A stretch of DNA of 64,000 bases, taken from Nocardioides guangzhouensis (GTDB lineage Bacteria; Actinomycetota; Actinomycetes; Propionibacteriales; Nocardioidaceae). Within the stretch, counting starts at the first letter, position 1. Every line of letters starts with the position of its first letter. Of this stretch, positions 27,193-35,464 are shown piece after piece. The stretch is taken from the NCBI RefSeq assembly GCF_004519545.1, contig NZ_SDKM01000007.1, forward strand, positions 62,001-126,000. The letters run 5' to 3'. The notes under the pieces were generated by a model that saw only the letters and a program-made list of their open reading frames with translations, was not told the origin of the DNA and searched no databases. The position numbers were made by a program, and so were the translations under genes.

Positions 27193-27651
27193 ATGAGCAA
27201 GGTCGAGGATGCCCTGGCCGAGCTGGGACTGCAGGTCCCCGAGGTCGCCAAGCCGGTCGCGGTCTACATCCCCGCCGTGCGAAGCGGCAACCACATCTTC
27301 ACCTCCGGTCAGCTGCCCATGCGCTCGGGAGAGCTGATGGTGACCGGCAAGGTCGGCGGCGAGGTCAGCGAGGAGGAGGCCGTCGCCTGTGCCCGGCAGT
27401 GCGCCCTCAACGCGATCGCCGCGGTCAAGGCCGAGATCGGTGACCTCGACCTGGTCAAGCGCGTGGTCAAGGTGGTCGCGTTCGTGGCCTCCACGCCGGA
27501 CTTCACCGGCCAGCCTCGGGTCGCCAACGGCGCCTCCGAGCTGTTCGGCCAGGCCTTCGGCGACGCGGGCGTGCACGCCCGGTCCGCGGTCGGCGTACCC
27601 GTCCTGCCGCTGGACTCGCCGGTCGAGGTCGAGATCGTCGTCGAGGTCTGA
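27193..27651 (+). CDS. RidA-family protein (Rv3678c-like)
   Basis: 152 residues of YjgF/RidA type: IPAVRSGNHIFTSGQLP and ARQCALNAIAAVKAEIG. Classic RidA deaminates reactive enamines/imines; this longer actinobacterial branch lacks an obvious catalytic arginine in the usual place, so activity is uncertain. One-base overlap with the Nudix gene. Confidence 0.85.
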   Translation: MSKVEDALAELGLQVPEVAKPVAVYIPAVRSGNHIFTSGQLPMRSGELMVTGKVGGEVSEEEAVACARQCALNAIAAVKAEIGDLDLVKRVVKVVAFVASTPDFTGQPRVANGASELFGQAFGDAGVHARSAVGVPVLPLDSPVEVEIVVEV

Positions 27652-28511
27652 TGCGCTCGCTGCCGCTCCCGGCCGCGCTCGTCGAGCAGGCCCGGGCGTA
27701 CGCCGCCGGGTCGGCCACCCCGGCCGAGCCGCGCAACGCGGCGACCGTGGTGCTGCTCCGGCCGGGTCCCGCGGGGCGTGGCCCGCAGGTCTACCTGCTC
27801 CAGCGGCAGACCTCGATGGCCTTCGCCGGCGGCATGTGCGTCTTCCCGGGCGGCGGCGTCGACCCGCGGGACTTCGACACCGAGGTGGCCTGGGCCGGCC
27901 CGGACGCGGCGACCTGGGCGTACCGGCTGGGCACCGACGAGGCGACAGCACGGGCGCTCGTGTGCGCCGCGGTTCGCGAGACCTTCGAGGAGTCCGGGGT
28001 GCTCCTGGCCGGTGAGCACGCCGACGACGTCGTCGCCGACACCACCGGGGAAGACTGGGAGGCCGACCGGGTGGCGCTCGAGGGCCGCGAGCTCTCGCTG
28101 ACCGAGTTCCTCAACCGGCGCGGGCTCGTGCTGCGCACCGACCTGCTCGGTGCGTGGGCCGGCTGGCTCACCCCGGTCTTCGAGCCACGCCGCTACCGCA
28201 CCTGGTTCTTCGTCGCGGACCTGCCCGAGGGGCAGCGCGCGCGCGACGTCTCGTCGGAGTCCTCGCGGGTCACCTGGCTGCCCGCGGCGGACGCCGTCGC
28301 CGCGGTCGACGAGGAGCGGATGCTCATGCTGCCGCCGACCTACCTCACCTGCCTCGAGCTCAGCGAGCACACGGGCCCGGGCGAGGTGCTCGAGTCCGCG
28401 GCTGCACGCACGGTGGAGATGTTCACGCCCGAGGTGGTCGGCGACGGCGACCAGTTCACGCTGTCGCGACCGCCGCACCTCGAGCCCCTCCTCGCGAGGC
28501 ACCTCGGATGA
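27651..28511 (+). CDS. Nudix hydrolase with long insert
   Basis: 286 residues. The Nudix box is split: PGGGVDPRD is followed by ~35 residues before RETFEESGVLL, a layout typical of the NUDT19-like branch that acts on CoA or acyl-CoA. The metal-binding REtfEE residues are intact. Overlaps both neighbours (1 bp and ATGA), so it is inside one operon. Confidence 0.88.
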   Translation: MRSLPLPAALVEQARAYAAGSATPAEPRNAATVVLLRPGPAGRGPQVYLLQRQTSMAFAGGMCVFPGGGVDPRDFDTEVAWAGPDAATWAYRLGTDEATARALVCAAVRETFEESGVLLAGEHADDVVADTTGEDWEADRVALEGRELSLTEFLNRRGLVLRTDLLGAWAGWLTPVFEPRRYRTWFFVADLPEGQRARDVSSESSRVTWLPAADAVAAVDEERMLMLPPTYLTCLELSEHTGPGEVLESAAARTVEMFTPEVVGDGDQFTLSRPPHLEPLLARHLG

Positions 28512-29362
28512 CCTGGGCGGGGGGCCGGTTCGGCACCGGGGCGGAGTGCGTGCTCGCCCCGAACGCCAACCTGATGACACTCGACGGCACCAACACCTGG
28601 GTGCTGCGCGACCCCGCCTCCGACCGCTCGGTGGTGGTCGACCCGGGCCCCCTGGACGACGGGCACCTCGCCGCGGTGGCGGACGTGGCCGGCGACGTGC
28701 AGGCGGTGCTGCTGACCCACCACCACCTCGACCACTCCGAGGCGTCCCGGGCGTTCGCCGAGCGGGTCGGGTGCGGCGTGCGCGCGCTGGACCCGGCGTA
28801 CCGGCTCGGCGACGAGGGCCTCGGCGAGGGCGACGTGGTCGCGGTCGGGGACCTCGAGGTGCACGTGATCGCGACCCCCGGGCACACCTCCGACTCCCTG
28901 TCCTTCCTGGTGCCCGCCGACCGTGCGGTCCTCACCGGCGACACCGTGCTCGGCCGCGGCACCACCGTGGTCGCGCACCCCGACGGACAGCTCGGCGCCT
29001 ACCTCCACTCCCTGGACCGGCTGCACCGGCTGGCCGAGGCGCACGAGATCGGGACCATCTGGCCCGGCCACGGGCCGGTGATCGACGAGGCGCTGCCGGC
29101 GCTCGACTTCTACCTCGCCCACCGCGCCGAGCGGCTCGCCCAGGTCGAGCAGGCCGTGCTGGCGCTCGCCGGCGAGGACACCCTGGCTGCCGCGATGCGC
29201 CACCTCGACCTCGAGGCCGGCACGGGTGCGTCGCTCACGCCCCGCACCGTGGTGGAGCGGGTGTACGCCGACGTGGATCCGGTGCTGTGGGGTGCCGCGG
29301 AGCTGTCCGTCCGGGCCCAGCTGGCGCACCTCGCCCAGCGGGACCGCGACGCCGCTCGGTAG
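28508..29362 (+). CDS. MBL-fold metallo-hydrolase (Rv3677c-like)
   Basis: 284 residues with the zinc motif LTHHHLDHSE (HxHxDH), then ATPGHTSDSLSF, DTVLGRGTTV and IWPGHGPVI. C-terminal ~70 residues form the extra helical domain seen in the LACTB2-like group, whose human member is an RNA endonuclease. The stop codon TAG doubles as the start of the nhaA -10 box. Confidence 0.9.
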   Translation: MTWAGGRFGTGAECVLAPNANLMTLDGTNTWVLRDPASDRSVVVDPGPLDDGHLAAVADVAGDVQAVLLTHHHLDHSEASRAFAERVGCGVRALDPAYRLGDEGLGEGDVVAVGDLEVHVIATPGHTSDSLSFLVPADRAVLTGDTVLGRGTTVVAHPDGQLGAYLHSLDRLHRLAEAHEIGTIWPGHGPVIDEALPALDFYLAHRAERLAQVEQAVLALAGEDTLAAAMRHLDLEAGTGASLTPRTVVERVYADVDPVLWGAAELSVRAQLAHLAQRDRDAAR

Positions 29363-29365
29363 GAT
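29360..29365 (+). promoter_or_regulatory. -10 box of nhaA (TAGGAT, overlaps upstream stop codon)
   Basis: TAGGAT starts with the TAG stop of the MBL gene; transcription should begin near 29373, just before the structured leader. Confidence 0.5.
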
Positions 29366-29372
29366 CGGCCGC

Positions 29373-29446
29373 GGTGTGCCGGGAAGTCTGGTCGGCCCGC
29401 TCCGGCGGCAGTCCGCTCCGCGACCCCAGACGAGGACCCTGATCCC
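29373..29446 (+). promoter_or_regulatory. structured 5' leader of nhaA, candidate nhaA-type riboswitch
   Basis: The leader contains GCCGGGAAGTCTGGTCGGC (29378-29396), whose GTCTGG (29386-29391) can pair with CCAGAC at 29426-29431, immediately before the GAGGA ribosome-binding site. A GCCG/CGGC helix competes locally. Conserved-looking GGGAA and GGCAGTCC loops recall the nhaA-I/nhaA-II RNA motifs reported to sense Li+. The pairing is visible; ligand and class are inferred from memory. Confidence 0.5.
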
Positions 29447-30655
29447 ATGCCCCGCCTCCGGTTCCTGCCCGACCCGACCCGGCTCGAGGGCACCTTCGTC
29501 GCGGAGTACCTCCGTCGCGAGACCGTCGGCGGCGCGATCGCGCTGCTGGCCGCGGCCGTCGCCGTGCTCTGGGCGAACTCCCCGGCCGTGGACTCCTACG
29601 AGGCGCTCGCGCACTTCGAGATCGGACCGCTGGACGTCGAGCACTGGGCCGCCGACGGCGCGCTGACGCTGTTCTTCTTCGTGGCCGGGCTGGAGCTGAA
29701 GCGCGAGTTCCTGGTCGGCTCCCTCAGCAAGCCGTCGGACGCGGTGGTGCCGGTGGTCGCGGCGGCCTGCGGCGTCGCCGTACCGGCGGTGATCTACGCC
29801 GTCGTCAACCTGCTCGGCGGCGGGCCGCTGAAGGGCTGGGCGATCCCGTCCGCCACCGACATCGCGTTCGCACTCGCGGTGCTGGCCGTGGTGGGCTCCG
29901 CACTGCCGGCCCAGCTGCGGGCGTTCCTGCTGACCCTGGCGGTCGTCGACGACCTCATCGTCATCGTGATCATCGCGGCGTTCTACTCCACCGAGCTGCA
30001 CTGGGGCTCGCTCGCGGTCGCCGTCCTCTGCTGCGCGGCGTACGCCGCCCTGCAGCACCTCCGCGTGGACCGGCTGGTGGTCTACCTGCCGGTCGTGGTC
30101 GCGGCGTGGTGGTTCACCCACGAGAGCGGCATCCACGCGACCATCGCCGGCGTGGCACTCGGCCTGCTCACCCGGGTACGCCAGGACCCGGACGAGGACC
30201 GCAGCCCCGCGGAGGTGCTCGAGCACCGGCTGGTGCCGATCTCCGCCGGCGTGGCGGTGCCGTTCTTCGCGCTGATGTCGGCCGGGGTCGTGTTCGGTGG
30301 CACCGGGGGCCTGCTCACCGATCCCGTGGTCATCGGGGTGGTGCTCGGTCTGGTGATCGGCAAGCCGCTCGGCGTGTTCGGCGGGTCCTGGCTGCTGTGC
30401 CGGCTGACCCGCGCCGAGATCGACCCCGACGTGCACTGGAAGGACGTGTTCGGGGTGGCCGTGCTGGCCGGCGTCGGGTTCACGGTCTCGCTGCTGGTCT
30501 CGGAGCTGTCGTTCGAGGGCGCCGAGCTCGAGGCCGCGAAGACCGCCGTGCTGCTGGCGTCCCTGATCGCGGCGCTGCTCGCCGCGGCACTGCTCGGCCG
30601 CCGCAACCGGCTGCACAGGGGACGGTCGCCGCAGACCGGTCCCTACGCCGGGTAG
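29447..30655 (+). CDS. nhaA: Na+/H+ antiporter NhaA
   Basis: 402 residues with the NhaA core: AADGALTLFFFVAGLELKREFL, the IPSATDIAFALAVLAVVG helix and the ion-binding pair in VVDDLIVIVIIA, ending VGFTVSLLVSELSF. It exports Na+ (or Li+) for protons in the cytoplasmic membrane. Own promoter and structured leader upstream; its TAG stop is in turn part of the holin-X gene's -10 box. Confidence 0.95.
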   Translation: MPRLRFLPDPTRLEGTFVAEYLRRETVGGAIALLAAAVAVLWANSPAVDSYEALAHFEIGPLDVEHWAADGALTLFFFVAGLELKREFLVGSLSKPSDAVVPVVAAACGVAVPAVIYAVVNLLGGGPLKGWAIPSATDIAFALAVLAVVGSALPAQLRAFLLTLAVVDDLIVIVIIAAFYSTELHWGSLAVAVLCCAAYAALQHLRVDRLVVYLPVVVAAWWFTHESGIHATIAGVALGLLTRVRQDPDEDRSPAEVLEHRLVPISAGVAVPFFALMSAGVVFGGTGGLLTDPVVIGVVLGLVIGKPLGVFGGSWLLCRLTRAEIDPDVHWKDVFGVAVLAGVGFTVSLLVSELSFEGAELEAAKTAVLLASLIAALLAAALLGRRNRLHRGRSPQTGPYAG

Positions 30656-30658
30656 AGT
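30653..30658 (+). promoter_or_regulatory. -10 box of holin-X gene (TAGAGT, overlaps nhaA stop)
   Basis: TAGAGT begins with the TAG stop of nhaA; ~33-nt leader with GGGAGCGAG before the ATG at 30698. Confidence 0.45.
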
Positions 30659-30697
30659 CCGGATCGCCCGTCCGAACGACCAGTGGGAGCGAGCCGC

Positions 30698-31105
30698 ATG
30701 TCCGACCTGCCGCAGCCTGACGAGCCGACCATCGGCCGGCTGGTCCACGATGCCAGCCGTGACATCTCGGCCCTGGTCAAGAAGGAGATCGAGCTCGCCA
30801 AGTCCGAGCTCAAGGTCAGCTTCCAGGCGGGCGGCACCGGCATCGGGCTGTTCGCGGTGGCGGCGTTCCTGGTGCTGCTGTCGATCGTGATGTTCTCGTT
30901 CTTCCTCGCCTACCTCATCCACTGGAACGGCGACGGGCTGGCGCTGCAGTGGGCCTACCTGATCGTGTTCGGCTTCTACGTGCTCGTCGCCGTCATCCTG
31001 GCGCTGCTCGGGGTGCGCTCGGTGAAGAGGGTGCGCGGCCCGGAGCGGGCGATCGCCCAGGCGCAGGAGGCCAAGGCCGCGATCGGTCGACGCTCGCCGC
31101 GCTGA
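30698..31105 (+). CDS. phage-holin-superfamily protein (actinobacterial holin-X)
   Basis: 135 residues: an amphipathic N-terminal helix (RLVHDASRDISALVKKEIELAKSELK) and two membrane helices with an HWNGDGL loop. This is a common chromosomal actinobacterial family near marP, not a phage lysis gene; its role is unknown. The ATG at 30698 is behind GGGAGCGAG. Convergent with marP. Confidence 0.82.
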   Translation: MSDLPQPDEPTIGRLVHDASRDISALVKKEIELAKSELKVSFQAGGTGIGLFAVAAFLVLLSIVMFSFFLAYLIHWNGDGLALQWAYLIVFGFYVLVAVILALLGVRSVKRVRGPERAIAQAQEAKAAIGRRSPR

Positions 31106-31186
31106 CCCGGCTGCTGGCGTCGCCGTACGGCGTCCGGGCCCGGCCAGGTCGCACGGGTCGGCCCGCCATGCCGGACGGCTCGTGGG

Positions 31187-32362
31187 TCAGCTGGCGCAGT
31201 CGCCGGTGCCCACGCCCCGTGTCGACTGCAGCCCGTCCGCCGCGGCCTGCCGGACCTGGTCGGCGGTGAGCGCGTAGCCGGTCTCGCTGTCGGTCACCGA
31301 CGCCGCGAACACCACCCCTGTGACGTCGCCGGCCGAGGAGACCAGCGGGCCGCCGGAGTTGCCGGGACGGATCAGGCCGCGCAACGAGAACACCTCGCGG
31401 ATCACCGAGCCGTTGCCGTAGATGTCGGGGGAGCGGAGCCGCTGCTGGGCCCGGATCCGGACCGCCTGCGCGTCGTACGGGCCGTCCTGCGGGTAGCCCA
31501 GTGCGGCGGCGTTGTCACCCGGCTTGGCGTTCAGGTCGAAGGACAGGTGCGGCCGCTCGATGCCGTTGACCGCGAGCACCGCCACGTCGAGGTCCTCGTT
31601 GTAGTAGACGACCGTCGCGTCGAGCTCGTCGTCGCCCACGACCACCTCGGGGTCGGAGACGCCCGCGACCACGTGGGCATTGGTCATCAGCCGGCCGTCG
31701 GCGTAGAGGAAGCCGGTGCCCTCGACGCCACGCCCGCACTTGTTGTCGCCGTGGATCTTGAGGACGCTGGCCTGTGCGTCGACGACGTCGGGGTCGCGGA
31801 GGATCTTCGCGTCCGGCGGGGCGACCGAGACGATCCGCTCGGGGGCGAACGGCTCGAGGTAGCGCGGGAAGAACGTCGTGCCGACGACGTTGTTGAACGC
31901 CTGCAGTGCCTGCGCCGCGCTGTCGGGCATCGACTGGTTGACCTTGGCCAGCACCGTCGAGCTGCGCACCTGCGGGGTGAGTGGGCCGATGCGGGAGCCC
32001 GACACGGCGACGCCCAGGGCCCACGCCACGATCAGCACCGCGAGCCCGGACAGCACCGCGCCCCCGACCGCGTCGAGCGCGCGGGCGGGTTGCCAGGTGA
32101 TCTGGTCGCGCACCTTCGCGCCGGCGTACTGGAAGAGGGCCTGGCCGAGGGTCGCGCTCAGGATCACGATGAACAGCGCCCCGAGCGAGACCCACAGGGA
32201 CGGGTCGGCGTCGCCGAGCGCCCGCGGTGCCAGCCAGATGCCGAAGAAGCCACCGAGCAGGAGACCGATCGTCGCGAACGCGCCGGTGACGAACCCCTGC
32301 CAGTAGCCCGACAGGGCGTAGGTGATGACGAGCAGCACCAGCAGCCAGTCGAGGAGGTTCAT
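31187..32362 (-). CDS. marP: membrane serine protease MarP
   Basis: 391 residues. Four N-terminal helices of CvpA type, then a periplasmic trypsin-like domain with triad H230 (MTNAHVV), D259 (NEDLDVAVL) and S336 (RPGNSGGPLV), almost the same spacing as M. tuberculosis MarP (Rv3671c), needed for acid and oxidative-stress survival. Two cysteines near the protease core could form the redox-regulating disulfide known in MarP. ATGA overlap with the upstream Nudix gene. Confidence 0.92.
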   Translation of the reverse strand: MNLLDWLLVLLVITYALSGYWQGFVTGAFATIGLLLGGFFGIWLAPRALGDADPSLWVSLGALFIVILSATLGQALFQYAGAKVRDQITWQPARALDAVGGAVLSGLAVLIVAWALGVAVSGSRIGPLTPQVRSSTVLAKVNQSMPDSAAQALQAFNNVVGTTFFPRYLEPFAPERIVSVAPPDAKILRDPDVVDAQASVLKIHGDNKCGRGVEGTGFLYADGRLMTNAHVVAGVSDPEVVVGDDELDATVVYYNEDLDVAVLAVNGIERPHLSFDLNAKPGDNAAALGYPQDGPYDAQAVRIRAQQRLRSPDIYGNGSVIREVFSLRGLIRPGNSGGPLVSSAGDVTGVVFAASVTDSETGYALTADQVRQAAADGLQSTRGVGTGDCAS

Positions 32363-33093
32363 TGCCCGGGACCCTCCTGGAAGCTCGTGTTCGGGGGCGG
32401 CATCGGCGGTAGGGGGGTGGGCTTGTTGCTGCCGAAGATCATGCGGTCCTCGAGCTCGAAGGTGACCTCCGGGTCCCAGTCCCTGGCCCAGCCGACGTAC
32501 TCGAACAGGCGGGAGATGATACCCGCGGTGAACCCCCAGAGGACGACGTCACGGCCGGGTCCGATCAGGAATCCCGGGCCGACCCGGCCGAGCGGGTGCA
32601 CGGTGGTCATCCGGTGCGCCGGGTCGAGGAGCTCCTCGATCGGCACCCGCAGCACCTGGTGCACCTCGTCGGGGTCGACGACGCTGACCGGTGTCTGCTC
32701 GCGCCACCAGCCGAGCACGGTGGTCACCGCGAAGTTGCTGGGCGGCAGCCACAGCTCGGGGAGGGTGCCGAAGACCTCGACACCGGCCGGGTCCAGACCG
32801 GTCTCCTCCTCCGCCTCGCGCAGCGCGGCGGCGACCGGGTCGACGTCGGTCGGGTCGATCGAGCCGCCGGGGAACGACACCTGTCCCGGGTGGGAGCGCA
32901 TGTGGTGGGCACGCTCGGTGAGCAGCAGGTCGGGGCCGGCCGGGCCCTCGCCGAACAGCATGAGGACGGCGCCGTCCCGGGTCTCCGCGTCCTCCGGCGG
33001 GACGAAGCGGGAGAGCTCGTCGGCGGTGATCGTCTCCGCGGCCTTCCGGACCGGCTCCAGCCAGTCGGGCAGCACAGGTCGCCCGGCGCTCAC
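32359..33093 (-). CDS. Nudix hydrolase, CoA pyrophosphatase type
   Basis: 244 residues from GTG 33093, whose GTGA overlaps the tlpA stop. Nudix box GGSIDPTDVDPVAAALREAEEETGL preceded by RSHPGQVSFPGG, the UPF0035 signature that marks coenzyme A diphosphatases. Corresponds to Rv3672c between marP and tlpA. Confidence 0.9.
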   Translation of the reverse strand: MSAGRPVLPDWLEPVRKAAETITADELSRFVPPEDAETRDGAVLMLFGEGPAGPDLLLTERAHHMRSHPGQVSFPGGSIDPTDVDPVAAALREAEEETGLDPAGVEVFGTLPELWLPPSNFAVTTVLGWWREQTPVSVVDPDEVHQVLRVPIEELLDPAHRMTTVHPLGRVGPGFLIGPGRDVVLWGFTAGIISRLFEYVGWARDWDPEVTFELEDRMIFGSNKPTPLPPMPPPNTSFQEGPGQ

Positions 33094-33713
33094 AGGGTCA
33101 CCCCCAGGTGCTCCTCGACGAGCCCCTCGAGCTGGTGGAGCGACTCGATGACCACGAACTCCTGGTGGACGACTCTGCCGTCCGCGTCGACCAGCGCCAG
33201 GAACGGCAGGCCCCGGAGCGTCGGGAACGGGGGGTTGTCGTCGAGGTGGATCGCGGGATCGGCAAGCTGCTCGTAGGTCACGCCCGACTTCTCGGCCAGC
33301 TGGAGCGCCTGCTTGGGCTGGGTGTCGTTGTAGTTGACGCCCAGCATCGCGACCTTCTCGCCGTACTTCTCGTGGAACTCCTGGAGGATCGGCAGCTCGC
33401 GGCGGCACGGGGTGCACCAGACCGCCCAGAGGTTGACGACCATCGGGCCGCGGAGGGTGGACAGGTCGACGTCGGGGCCGCCGCCGAGGCAGGGCAGGGT
33501 CAGGTCCGGCAGGCCGCCGTCGACGTGGCTCGCATCGCCCGGGGCGCAGTCGGCGATGCCGGCCTCGGCCTTGATCTCGCGCAGCTGGGGGGTGTCGACG
33601 TCGACCTTCGAGCCGATCTCGCGGGCCAGGTCGGTCGGGTCCTTCTCGGCCGCGGGGGCGCAGCCTGCGAGCAGGGCGGCCGCGAGCACGGCCACCAGGG
33701 TCCTTCGGATCAT
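33090..33713 (-). CDS. TlpA-like thiol-disulfide lipoprotein
   Basis: 207 residues. Lipoprotein signal with lipobox LLAGC (C18), thioredoxin fold with active site VWC100TPC103, and an extra pair C56/C75. It is exported, lipid-anchored and exchanges disulfides outside the membrane. Part of the nth-tlpA-nudix-marP gene run; a link to the MarP disulfide is plausible but not shown. Confidence 0.9.
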   Translation of the reverse strand: MIRRTLVAVLAAALLAGCAPAAEKDPTDLAREIGSKVDVDTPQLREIKAEAGIADCAPGDASHVDGGLPDLTLPCLGGGPDVDLSTLRGPMVVNLWAVWCTPCRRELPILQEFHEKYGEKVAMLGVNYNDTQPKQALQLAEKSGVTYEQLADPAIHLDDNPPFPTLRGLPFLALVDADGRVVHQEFVVIESLHQLEGLVEEHLGVTL

Positions 33714-33723
33714 GCTTGCTGCC

Positions 33724-34416
33724 TCATGCCCGACCCTCGGTGCGAACCAGCGTGGCCGCCTTGGCGGGGTCGGTCGGGCCTTCGCCGTACGCCGGGCACC
33801 AGCGCGCCACGGGGCAGGCTCCGCAGGCGGGGTTGCGGGCGTGGCAGACCCGGCGGCCGTGCCAGATCAGGTGGTGGCTGAGCATCGTCCAGTCGCGCTT
33901 GGGGAACAGCGCGCCGATCTCGTGCTCGACCTTGACCGGGTCGCTCTCTTCGGTCCAGGCGAACCGGCGGGCGAGGCGGCCGACGTGGGTGTCGACCGTG
34001 ACGCCCGGGATGCCGAACGCGTTGCCGAGGACCACGTTGGCGGTCTTGCGGCCGACGCCGGGCAGCTTGACCAGGTCGTCGAGGCGCGGCGGGACCTCGC
34101 CGTCATGACGCTCGACCAGCGCCTGCGACAGCTTGAGCAGGGACTCGGTCTTGGCGCGGAAGAAGCCGGTCGGCTGGATGATCTGCTCGACCTTCTCGCG
34201 CTCGGCGCCGGCCATCGCCCGGGCGTCGGGGTAGGCGGCGAACAGCGTCGGGCGGACCGCGTTGACCCGCTTGTCGGTGGTCTGGGCGCTGAGCACCGTG
34301 ACCACGAGCAGCTCGAAGGGGTTGTCGAAGTCGAGCTCGCACCTCGCGTCGGGGTAGGTCTCCGCGAGCACGCGGTCGATCTTGCGCGCGCGGCGTACGA
34401 GTGAGGTGTCGGGCAC
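33724..34416 (-). CDS. nth: endonuclease III
   Basis: 230 residues. Hh[15 protein letters not shown] with catalytic Lys, VDTHVGRL with catalytic Asp, and a [4Fe-4S] loop [17 protein letters not shown]. It removes oxidised pyrimidines in base-excision repair. I prefer GTG 34416: TAGGCT lies 6 nt upstream, while the GTG at 34422 directly touches that box. Divergent from crp. Confidence 0.93.
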   Translation of the reverse strand: MPDTSLVRRARKIDRVLAETYPDARCELDFDNPFELLVVTVLSAQTTDKRVNAVRPTLFAAYPDARAMAGAEREKVEQIIQPTGFFRAKTESLLKLSQALVERHDGEVPPRLDDLVKLPGVGRKTANVVLGNAFGIPGVTVDTHVGRLARRFAWTEESDPVKVEHEIGALFPKRDWTMLSHHLIWHGRRVCHARNPACGACPVARWCPAYGEGPTDPAKAATLVRTEGRA

Positions 34417-34422
34417 CAGCAC

Positions 34423-34428
34423 AGCCTA
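34423..34428 (-). promoter_or_regulatory. -10 box of leaderless nth (TAGGCT)
   Basis: Minus strand TAGGCT, 6 nt from GTG 34416. Confidence 0.45.
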
Positions 34429-34495
34429 CGTCCCGGTGGGGACAGCGGCCGCTTCGTCGCGGGCTGCCGGGGTCGGCGCGTGACATGGGACATCA

Positions 34496-34519
34496 TGTGA
34501 GATGGAGCACGGATAGGAT
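34496..34519 (+). promoter_or_regulatory. crp promoter with degenerate CRP-type site
   Basis: TGTGAGATGGAGCACG (34496-34511) has one perfect and one weak CRP half-site, followed at once by a -10 TAGGAT (34514-34519). Binding here would block polymerase, so negative autoregulation is possible. Confidence 0.35.
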
Positions 34520-34557
34520 CACCCCCGGACCCGTGACGAACCACCTTGGAGGAACTC

Positions 34558-35235
34558 GTGGACAACGACGTGCTGCGTCAGGCGCCGCTCTTCTCGGCGC
34601 TCGACGACGAGGCGGCGACTGCCCTGCGCGCTTCGATGAGCGAGACCAAGCTGCGCCGGGGCGAAGTGCTGTTCCACGAGGGTGACTCCGGTGACCGCCT
34701 CTACGTGGTGCTGGACGGCAAGGTGAAGCTCGGCCGTACCTCCTCCGACGGCCGCGAGAACCTCCTCGCGATCCTCGGTCCCGGCCAGATGTTCGGCGAG
34801 CTGTCGCTGTTCGACCCGGGCCCGCGCTCCGCCACCGTCACCACCGTGACCGACGCGTCGTTCGCCTCGCTGTCGCACGAGGACCTCCTGCGCTGGCTCG
34901 ACGGGCGACCGCAGGTCGCGCACGGGCTGCTCGCCCAGCTCGCCGGGCGGCTGCGCAAGGCCAACGACGTGGTCGCCGACCTGGTCTTCTCCGACGTGCC
35001 CGGCCGGGTCGCCAAGGCGCTGCTCGACCTCGCCGACCGGTTCGGCCGCACCGCCGACGACGGCGTCCACGTGCACCACGACCTCACTCAGGAGGAGCTC
35101 GCCCAGCTGGTCGGCGCCTCTCGCGAGACCGTCAACAAGGCGCTCGCCGACTTCGCCTCCCGCGGCTGGCTGCGCCTCGAGCCCCGCTCGGTCGTGATCA
35201 TGGAGATCGACCGGCTCTCCCGCCGCGCCCGCTGA
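34558..35235 (+). CDS. crp: CRP/GlxR-type cAMP-responsive transcription factor
   Basis: 225 residues from GTG behind GGAGGAAC. cNMP cassette FGELSLFDPGPRSATV with E81 and R90, dimer helix, and HTH TQEELAQLVGASRETVNKAL. It is strongly similar to mycobacterial Crp (Rv3676) and corynebacterial GlxR, global regulators of carbon and respiratory genes, and lies next to nth as in mycobacteria. A candidate target within this window is the DUF485-actP operon. Confidence 0.95.
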   Translation: MDNDVLRQAPLFSALDDEAATALRASMSETKLRRGEVLFHEGDSGDRLYVVLDGKVKLGRTSSDGRENLLAILGPGQMFGELSLFDPGPRSATVTTVTDASFASLSHEDLLRWLDGRPQVAHGLLAQLAGRLRKANDVVADLVFSDVPGRVAKALLDLADRFGRTADDGVHVHHDLTQEELAQLVGASRETVNKALADFASRGWLRLEPRSVVIMEIDRLSRRAR

Positions 35236-35287
35236 CCGTTTCTGGTCTGGTTCGGCCCGCTGCCCGGTTGGGTGGCGGGCCGTCCTG

Positions 35288-35420
35288 TTGCGGGGCTGCA
35301 ACTGCAGCCTTGCGACGGGGCTGGCCGACTCGGAACTGTCATGCGCCTGCAATTGCAGCCTTGCGACACATCCAGGTGGCCGAAATCTGTCATGCGGCTG
35401 CAATTGCGTTCGTACGGCGA
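35288..35420. repeat. CAATTG palindromic repeats, left cluster (3 units)
   Basis: Three copies centred near 35302, 35351 and 35403. Each has a GCTGCAATTGCAGC-like core flanked by TGTCATGCG or TTGCGACA arms; the first has CAACTG. They fill the 229-bp gap between crp and the DUF559 gene, which otherwise holds nothing recognised. Confidence 0.85.
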
Positions 35421-35464
35421 GCAGCCAACGGTCTGACTGGGTGCGACGGAACCGCCCAGTCGGG

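Noticed and set aside
30698..31105. Remnant prophage because of a holin-superfamily gene
   Set aside because: Holin-X is a common chromosomal actinobacterial family near marP; no other phage gene is present.
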